From Xiphophorus maculatus (Eukaryota; Chordata; Actinopteri; Cyprinodontiformes; Poeciliidae): a stretch of 64,000 nt of DNA. The notes below the pieces were generated by a model, which was not told the DNA's origin, did no database searches, and saw nothing but the letters and a program-made list of their open reading frames with translations. The stretch covers positions 12,623,015 to 12,687,014 of the forward strand of contig NC_036461.1 in the NCBI RefSeq assembly GCF_002775205.1, given 5' to 3'. Position 1 is the stretch's first letter; each line of letters starts with the position of its first letter. Shown here piece by piece: positions 1 to 9,400 of this stretch. Position numbers and translations under genes: made by a program.

Positions 1-460
1 GATCTAGGTTTTCTCACAGAAATGCTCTGTATTTAGTTCCACCTATCTTTCCGTCAACTCTGGCAAGCTTCACGGTCCGTGATAAACAAAAATATCCCCA
101 CATTATTATGTTATCACTACCACGTTTTAAAGTCGGGAAAGTGTGTTTATGATCACTTATTTATATATAAATATCTGCAAAAGGTCCCACGAAGGTGCTA
201 TGTGATCTGGCTCTAATCTAAGATTCTTGTTGTCTTAATGTGAAACGATACTCATGGTAAACAGTGTGAATTTATATAGATTTGCTTTTGTAACTTTCGT
301 TCTCCAAAACCATTGGACAGAATAGGAACTACTCCTCGAGCTGCAGTACCGGTTCCTTCCTCATGGGACGCACGTTTCATCCGTCTTCCCACTCAAGAGT
401 TTAACCGGGCCGACGCACGTCCTTCTCCACTGCGCCTGAAACAATCATATTTCAACAAAA
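1..460 (+). promoter_or_regulatory. srrm1: SRRM1 upstream region and 5'UTR
   Basis: This stretch precedes the SRRM1 start codon. The first 300 bases are AT-rich. The last 150 are richer in C and G with several CpGs, which would fit the proximal promoter and 5'UTR of a housekeeping gene. I see no TATA box at a convincing distance and cannot place the transcription start. The start codon at 461 has a favourable context (A at -3, G at +4). An ATG-initiated reading frame begins at 313 and runs out of frame through exon 1; if transcribed it would be an upstream ORF, but nothing supports its translation. Confidence 0.45.
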
Positions 461-481
461 ATGGACGCGGGATTTTTCCGC
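461..481 (+). CDS. srrm1: SRRM1 coding exon 1
   Basis: Encodes residues 1-7 (MDAGFFR), identical to the mammalian N-terminus. It is followed by a consensus donor (CGC|GTAAGT-like) in phase 0. The ATG is the first in this frame with a conserved downstream peptide. Confidence 0.95.
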
Positions 482-3400
482 GTAAGTGCTTTAAGCAAGT
501 AGTTAATGCGTTATCGCCGGTTTGGTTGGTTGCATGTTCACATATTGTTGATCTTTGTCGTGAATCTAGCGTGTGTGTTTAGGTAGGAGGCCATACTGTT
601 AGAAGCAGTGCGGTCGTGGCTTCGTCTATCAACTGATGTCAAATAATTCGGGATTTCGTTATGGGTCTTCTTTGAACTGAGGCATCTCAGGAATGAATTA
701 GCGTTTATATAACAAATGTTTATTACAATACTCCATCATTAAATGCTACTTTGCCGGTTTAAAATGTTTTTAGGTTATTTGTAGGCAATATTGCAGGAAT
801 TAGACCAGACCTTGGCTTAAGATGGCGCCTGGCCGGTGCGTCGCTAATGTTTCGAGAGCTATTCGCTAACACGTTTGCGCCGATCTTAATTAGAAATGTT
901 ACACACGGGTTTGTTGACTTCTTGCTTATTAATGTTCCCAAATGTTCCTATCTTGCTTTTAATGTGGCGACTACTACGAAACCATTATCTTCCTGTTGGT
1001 GACTTAGCAACTGATCATCAGGTGTGACCCAGATTGACTGAAAAATGTTTGCCTGTTTTTATTCTATTATTTCAGGGCACGAGTGCGGAGCAAGACAACC
1101 GTTTCAGCAACAAGCAAAAGAAATTGCTGAAGCAGCTGAAATTTGCAGAATGTCTCGACAAGAAGGTGGGCTGTTATCTGACAACGAGCTTTATTACTAA
1201 CATAGGTGTTTATATTCTAAAACACGAACTTGTTGCATTAACATTTCTCAAGTATTGGTTACATGAAAATTATTAAACCGAGGTTACTTCTGGAAACATG
1301 TATACTGGACTTCCTTGTCCAGTATGCATAAGGTTCTATTATATATTAGTACATGTATCAGTTCAGGACATCATATTAACGTAGATTAATAAAGGCATTT
1401 AATCTTAAGCTTGTAAATAAAAGCTTGTGATGCCGTTGAGTCAATTTGGTTGAAATAATACCTCAAATTTTGTACATAATGTTGCCATTTTGTTTGTTCC
1501 TACTTCCAGATTGTGCAGATAACAAACCATCTTTCACCTCCTAATTTTTAGGTAATTTAAAGACTCCCGGAGATAAAGAAAACATACAAATCTTTTATAT
1601 TTTTGTGAATATATTGTATGTTCTTTCTTGGTACAGTAACTTGCAGCAGCAGTTTCAGGTTTCACCACTATGCCTCATAACTGCTTATAAAAAATTTAAA
1701 AAACACCGTGTGAATTAAAAACTGAATAAATCAAAAATCAACAATTATTGATGTCGACTGATGTGAAACACTTGTATCATGGGTTTTTCAGCCATATCTC
1801 CCAGCCCTACTTTGAAGTTAATATTTCAGCTGGGACAACCTAGTGTCCCAGCTGTACTTGAATGCAGCGTGTGTAGTTTTTGGAAAAATCCCTAATCATC
1901 AATGAGATCCCTCCAAGTTAAATTTTCTAACATGTGTAGAGATGTTCTGGCTGCATGCTGGAGGCAGCCATTTGGACATCAGCTGAATTTATCTGTTATG
2001 CTTACATTCACTTGAACATTGGTTCAAATTAGTTATTTAGTGTAGTGCAGAGTGAGCCATTTACCTTATTGTTTAAAAATATGTACGCTGACATAAGTTT
2101 TTTTTCTTACTTTTATAGTATTTATATATTTAATTAACATATTTTCTGTATGTTTACATTTCCACAACTGTTGCTTGTTCTTTCCGTAGGTGGACATGAC
2201 CAAAGTGAACCTAGAAGTCATCAAACCATGGATCACTCAACGTGTGACTGAGATTCTGGGATTTGAGGATGATGTGGTCATAGAGTTCATATTCAACCAA
2301 CTTGAAGAGAAGGTAAAGTCATTGTCTTAATGTTTTGTTGTTGTTTTCTTATTGAAAGAACTGTTGTTAATTTGAGGGTATTGTTAAGCCAGTAAGAAGG
2401 GACATGAACAAATATTTACAGATCCTAGTGACACTGAAATTGAATGGGTAAAGTAAAAATTGGTTTAAATCTGACTTGTGTTAAATTTCCATGTTTTGCT
2501 GTTTTGTGACAACATGCCTTTATTCAGCAGTCTTCTAATGATGATGTGATTTATGATTTAAAAGGCCTGAACCAATATGGATGTTATACCTTGCATCAGA
2601 AGTATAGCACCAACATCTAATTAGCTCTCTCCTGAGCCCAAAGTCTCTGAGCCCAACTCTCCCTTCATGATGCAGTGTGTGTTTTGAGGTGAGTTGTATA
2701 TAGGGATCATCCATATCATGCCAGTGAAAGACAAAACTGAACAGTACCATAATCATACTGTCCGTATGTATATATAGTTTACAATTAGGCTGCTAAGTTT
2801 ATATTTAACAATGTTACAGATGATGAAAGATAATACAGAGAAAGGTAAAAAAAAAAAAATCTGTAGCTTGTTTCTTGGTATAATTAATATTTATAACTTT
2901 ACTTATCAAATCCAAAACTGAAAAGTATTGTCTCACTGACCCCCCTGATTGCAAGTTTCACCTCTAGCTTTTTAGGGTGGGGTCTGAAGTTGCACTACAC
3001 CCTGCCGTAGCTTTGTTTCCATCTAATTATGAAAAATAACATAGGCTTCTAAAAGTTGCTAAATAAAGAGTGAAGCAGTGTTGCGAGGGCCAGTAGGGAT
3101 CACTATCAGTAGCCATAATTTGTTAAAAACTAATAAACAATGCTATTAAGGAAGGAAAAAAACAAATCTCACCTTAGTCATTAATTGGAGAAAAACTGAA
3201 AGTGAAACTGTTTGTAATGGTATGTAAAGGCCATAGTAACCAATCACAAACTGGTGCCTTAAATTTTTTCTAGCTCAAATTTTTACTAAAACCTTTACTG
3301 CCTATTCAAGTTTACTTGTTTTCCTTTTTTTAAGTTCTTGATTTTTATTGATCAGTTTCTCTTTTTTTAATGAACTTTTTATTGCACATCTTTAAATCCC

Positions 3401-6400
3401 CAAACTCTCCTTGTTTATAGATACAAGGAACAAGTTTTACATTTGTAAGTTGATAACTTCAACCACTGGAGGTCAGCAAAAAAAAAACTGTTTTAACTAC
3501 TAGAAACAATACTTTTCAGCTACATATCATCTTATCAAAGCACACATTCATTAAACACTGTTTATCTGTTCCATAACAAACTTTAGTCTAAGAAGTTTAG
3601 TCTGAAATAACTTGATTTGCACTCCTGTCAGAATAAGCTATCGCCTTTTTTCCCCTCGTACGTTTTTTGTTTAAAACAAGGAAATAAAACAGACAAGGTT
3701 TTTGTTTTTCCGTATAATACACAAGCCTCTTGTGATGTCTACTATTGACTGGTTATGATTGCACACACATTTGTTTTTAGTAATAGAAGGCCAGTGTGAA
3801 GCAGAAACTCAAGTCATTAAATAAAAAAATCCTAAATAATATTTTATTAACCCATGGGATACCCTTTGCAAGCATCTATGGATACTGGCCTTGGTTAGGA
3901 CCTTGATTTTTCTATTGTGTTCAAATTCTTAGGCATTTATTTCACATGATGTTTGTTTTGACAGCAACATAGGTTTTAGCTAATGTTCTACTTTAAATTT
4001 TAGCTTGCCTTAGTTTTTTATTTGCAGGGGTTGTGTTAAAAGCTAACTGTAAAACAATTACTTTTGCATTGTGGAAAGAAATTGTACTGTAATAGAGTTG
4101 AGATTATGATATGTCTCAATTTTATCTAGTTTGAATAAAAATATATTTTTTTGTGTAACTGTGTACTCATTATTGCTTGTTCGTCTCTTGCAATTTAGAT
4201 AAATGATATAACATTATGCTCAAGGTGGTTGAGTCTCAAGCAGTAGGGAGGCGGAAGCCAGCCAATGGAGCTCCGTGCCCACTGATCCCACGGGACTCAC
4301 TGAAGACACCGGAACTGTACTTGCTGTGTTGGGTTTTGATGCACTCTGTATTGTGCTTACTTGTTTAACCTCAGAACTATAGACTGTGGGGAGACTGGAA
4401 GAACTGGGGGTGGTTAGTGGCACAGGGATGAAAAGTAGCGGGCTAGCTCTGAGAAATGCAAATAATCTCTCAAAAGATTGCTATAGGGTTTACTGGGATG
4501 TAACTAGAATTTTAAAACATTTTTTGCATGCATTTTTATTACTAGATATGTCTCCCCTCAGCTAACTCACATTGTCAGTCCCAAGAGATTGAGTACAATA
4601 CAGTATGAGTTAATCTATTAGTTTTTTTGTGTACAATTCTAATAGTGAAACCCTGAGATGTTAAGTTTTGCTTTCAGAGCTGTACATGTTTTTGATAAGG
4701 CTAATTATAGCTCAGGATTAGCTTAGACAGGGTTAGAAGGTAGGTCACCCCATTTCTGGGGCCCTGCCTCCCTCTAGATGTTTTCTTTTCAATTATTTAA
4801 ATGGCCATATTTGTTTCTCTCTCCCCTTCATGTTTGTGTTGCAGCACCCTGATAGCAAGATGATGCAGATCAACCTGACGGGGTTCCTGAATGGGAAGAA
4901 CGCCCGGGAGTTCATGAGGGACCTTTGGCCCCTGCTGCTGAGCGCGCAGGAGAACATCGCTGGCATCCCCTCTGCTTTTCTGGAGCAGAAGAAAGAAGAA
5001 ATCCGACAGAGACAGGTGATTATCTTCACAACAGAACAGCTTGGGGTTGTGGGGAATCTCAAATTTGAATAAATAAATAAATAAATAGTAAAACTAGTTT
5101 GTTTTTTTTGCTGTTTTATGTTGTGTTTTTTTTCTGATTAAAACATTCCTGTAGAAATCTGGACTGAAGTGATCCAGTTTACCTCAGTATTTTTACACTG
5201 ATATTATTAAAAATCTTATAAATTTCCTATTGCAACATCATTTTACATGCGATTCATATCTGGCAGATTGAACAGGAGAAGCTTGCTTCCTTGAAAAAGG
5301 TTGACCAGGATAAGAAGGACAAGGACACAAGAGAAAGGACTCGATCAAAGAGCCCAAGAAGGTATGCGTTTTCTCTTTTGCTTCTTTGGGCTACTTTTGC
5401 TTTGTGTGTGAATTTGCAGACATTTTTTGTTGTTGTAATGAAAGTTATCTGAATTTATCTTCTTTGCTAATCTCAAAAGCAGTTAAGTGACAATATTGTA
5501 CTCTGATCAGCATACAACAGAGCTTTTTATTTGCCTCTTTCAAACCAAAGATTTACACTTTTACTCTGCGTTTGGGGTCTTAAATTTTAGTCCCAGACAG
5601 GTATACTTTAGTTTTGCAATGACCTAAAATATGCCTTTAGTAAACATAAACAAAATAAACATAGTAAACATAAAATATACATATTTAGTTACAAGTTCTT
5701 TGAAAAGTGATTTTAAGGATTGCGATGTCAGAAAAGCAGTAGACAACTTAAGGATGCTTTTCCTTAAGTTAAACACAATTTAATCCCCTATTAAACATGT
5801 GGATTTGTCTCTGTATCGAAGCTAACGTTGCTGCGTGTCTGATCAGGTGGAAGACAAGGTCTCCAGGGAAGCGTGAAAGGAAGCGTAGTCCGTCGCGATC
5901 CCCAGTGCGCAAACCCAGTCCAGTTGTTGGAGACTCCCCCCCTCCACCTCTGATGCAGTCCAACACTAAAACGTCACAGCAGCCTGAGGAGCCAGACACG
6001 TCAGGAACAGGCCTGCCAGAAACCGTTATCCAAGAAGCTTCGTCTACTGGGTTAATGTAAAACTCCCTGTTCTGTGACCACTAGATTTTGCTTCTTTCTT
6101 CTTGCATACTTAAAATGTATTGATTCATTTGTCCTTTTTTTTTATAGTGACACAGTTGTAGAGTCAGTTAAAGCAGACTCTGTGGCCGAAGTCAAAGAAC
6201 CGTCCCCAGAGAAATCCCTCAAAAAAGAGGAAAGACCGAGGTCTCGTGAAAGAGAAAAGGAAACGAGGAGGGAAAGACCCCACCACCGCTCTCGCTCACG
6301 TTCTCACTCTCGTTCTCGCAGGCGACGCTCCAGGTCTAGGTGATGCTTTCTCTTTTTTTGCAAAAATATCACAAAAACAAATGTATAAAACATGTAATAA

Positions 6401-9400
6401 AATTCTGTTCTCTCTATATCTATATTAGATCTTACTCCCCTCGTAGAAGACAAAGTCCCAGAAGGAGAATGTCTCCCCGTCGGAGGAGTCCCCCTAGACG
6501 GGGCCCCACCGGCTCAAGGCACAGACACCGGCGGTCTCCTGTTCGCAGGTCAGTCACACCTTCACAGAAGCATCAGATATTTAAAGTCCCCAAAGATTAA
6601 CTTAATTAGACTTGATTTCATTTGATTAGGTTTTCCTAAATTACTGGAAATATGTTAATTTTAGGAGGCGTTCCCGTTCTGCTTCATCTTCTGGTAGCAG
6701 CTCCTCAGGGTCACGTTCACCTAAGAAACCTGTGAAGAGAATATCTGCCACGCCGCCCCGGAAACAGCTCCTTCGTCCTGGCGCTTCTGTAAGCCCCGTT
6801 GGGAAGGACAAACGCTCGCCGTCTCCTCGAGCCAGGAGAGGCCGGGGCTCCGCTTCCCCGGCAAGATCATCAGGTAAGACCTTCACCTCTTGTTCTGCTG
6901 AGCAAACATTTTTACTAAAGTCAGACTATTTCACCCACAGATCTTCAGGTTTCAGTTACAGCAAATGCATGTTGAGTTTTGAATCTGTCACTTTTAGGTG
7001 TAAAGCGAAAACCTGGAGGAAGGGGAGATTCTCCACCTGATTTTGTAAAGGCCAGAACCTCTGAGGGGTCTGAGTCAGGTAAGAGTTTGTCGTCTTAAAG
7101 AAAAAAATACAACGACCAGCCCTGGACTTTAAATGGGTTTTTAAAAAAGGACTGGTGTGGAAAGCCATTGAGTTTATTTTTTTTACATGTCCATATAGTA
7201 AATTGCTGATCTTCTGACAGTTCCACTAAACAAGTGTTCCTACAAACATATTCTGTAATTTATGAATATTTTTTTATTTCTATTGAAGCCCAGTGTTTTT
7301 TTTTTTATTATCTTAAATTAGAGTGAATGCTAAATTTAATATTGGTTCCAAAAAATGGTGCTACAACATTTTTGGATTGGTTCTTGGTTTCTATGTCCAC
7401 ACCTCCAGCTTCTAACAAAAATACTGGTACTGAGTTATCACTAGCACCAGTTTAGCACTGGAATCAGTTTTGTGGGGAAAAAAATACTATTTGTCTAAAA
7501 ATGGCAAACATGCTATGTTACCATGATTTAATGTACACCACTACTGCTGTTTGCCTCAGTACTAAATCATGATAATGTACACTAATACTGTTTGCAAAGG
7601 TGAGTTGTGAAAATGCTGTATAAAGTATCAAATGGTCATCAGTAGAGAACATAAATGACAATTGTCACACCAAAGAAACTGTCCAGGTATTTGAGAAAAT
7701 TTAGGTCCAAAAATAGCAAATATATAGCAAAAGGTTTAGTAAAGCTTTACTTAAGAATATTTTTGTGAAGTTTTAATTTGCTTACTTGATCCAAGTTTTG
7801 TTGTGAGTGTACAGAAATGTGTCGAAGTTTAATACATCTTGACCTTTTTCATATTTTGCAACCACAATCTTCAGGGTTTTTTTCTTTTTTTGGTTGGGAT
7901 AAACAAATACAGACCAGCTCAGTATTGTAAAGAAAAAAAAAATGATTCATGATCTTCAATTTTTATAATTATAGATATAAAAAGTTTAGTGTGAATTAAT
8001 ATTCAGCCCTCTTCTTTACTCAGATATTCTTATTTACATCTAAATAGACTGCACAAGTGTGATATTTTATCTCTTTTTAGACGTAGAAATTTAAAATTGA
8101 GTTAGATTATAAAATAATATTCCAAGCTCTGAGCATCTCATAAAGCACTATTTAATTCATAATCGGAACATGGAAATTATGGCCCAGCTTCAAGACAGTG
8201 AGAGAAGTGGTGGGCAGTATGGACCTTTAATTTTTCATTGAATGCTCTCATGGAGAAAATTGTAAAAATCTATCAGTTTAAATTTATTTTTATATTTTAA
8301 AAAAATCCAGATTCCTATCATAAGAAATTAAAAATTGTCACTGTGGCAATAAATGATCCAAAATGCCTTCCTAGCCCTTGGTAATTCTGAAGGACATGCA
8401 GAGATTCAAGACTGCTGAAAAAGATCTGTTTAAGATTTCCACTTTACAATTCTTAACTAACTTATATTTGTCATAAAATCTCTTGTAGTTTCTGGTTGTC
8501 GTGTGTCAAAATGGGGAAAAGGTCAAGGAGTATGAACACTTTTGCAAAGCAGTGACAAAGTCAGTTTATTGAACAAAAATGGAACCAGTCATACGGTATA
8601 ACTCCATAAAGGAGTGCAGCACCCCCCATGTTGTTATATTGCACCATATTCTGACAAAGCCAACTGTAAACGCTGTTAAGTACTTTCTGTAACTCTTCCT
8701 TGGCACTCTGTTCATGGCCTTGCTCACACTGATCAGACGCTCAATGCTTTACATTTCAGAGGAGGATAAAAATGAAAAAGGGGCAACAGCAGATTCGGTG
8801 CAGCAGCGACGTCAGTATCGCAGGCAGAATCAACAGTCCTCTTCAGGTTAAGAAGCGTTTTTGTTTTTCCACGTTATTTTTTTCACCCTTCTTTCTAACC
8901 GAGTCTCCTTCTGTCGTCTTGCCTCCATCGTCTCATGGACTTTAGAAGCTGTGTCCTTGTCCCAACCTTGGTGTTGTTTATGTCTTTTCAGCAAAGCGTA
9001 AAGCCAGAAGAAAAAAAAAAGTTAGATTTTTGTTTTCTTTGTTTCAGATTCAGGATCTTCCTCCTCAGAAGATGAAGGACCTAAGAGGTCAGCACCGGGG
9101 CCAGGCGCCAGGAACGGTGAAGTAAGGAGGAAACGCAGCCGTACGCCTTCACCTCGTAGGCGACATAGAGATCCCTCCCCAAGGTCGGACAACTTGATTT
9201 TTAATCAGCTAGATTATTTGATAGTGATTTGTTCTGCATTTAATTTTCATATTTTTCCTAATGTGAAGTAAAACACAAAAAAACAGTTGTTTGACACTTG
9301 TACCTTCAGGAGGAGACGTTCTCCATCTCCTGGACGCAGACGTCGCTCTCCTTCTCCCCCTCGACGTCGTAGATCTCCCTCCCCTCCCAGACGCAGGTAT

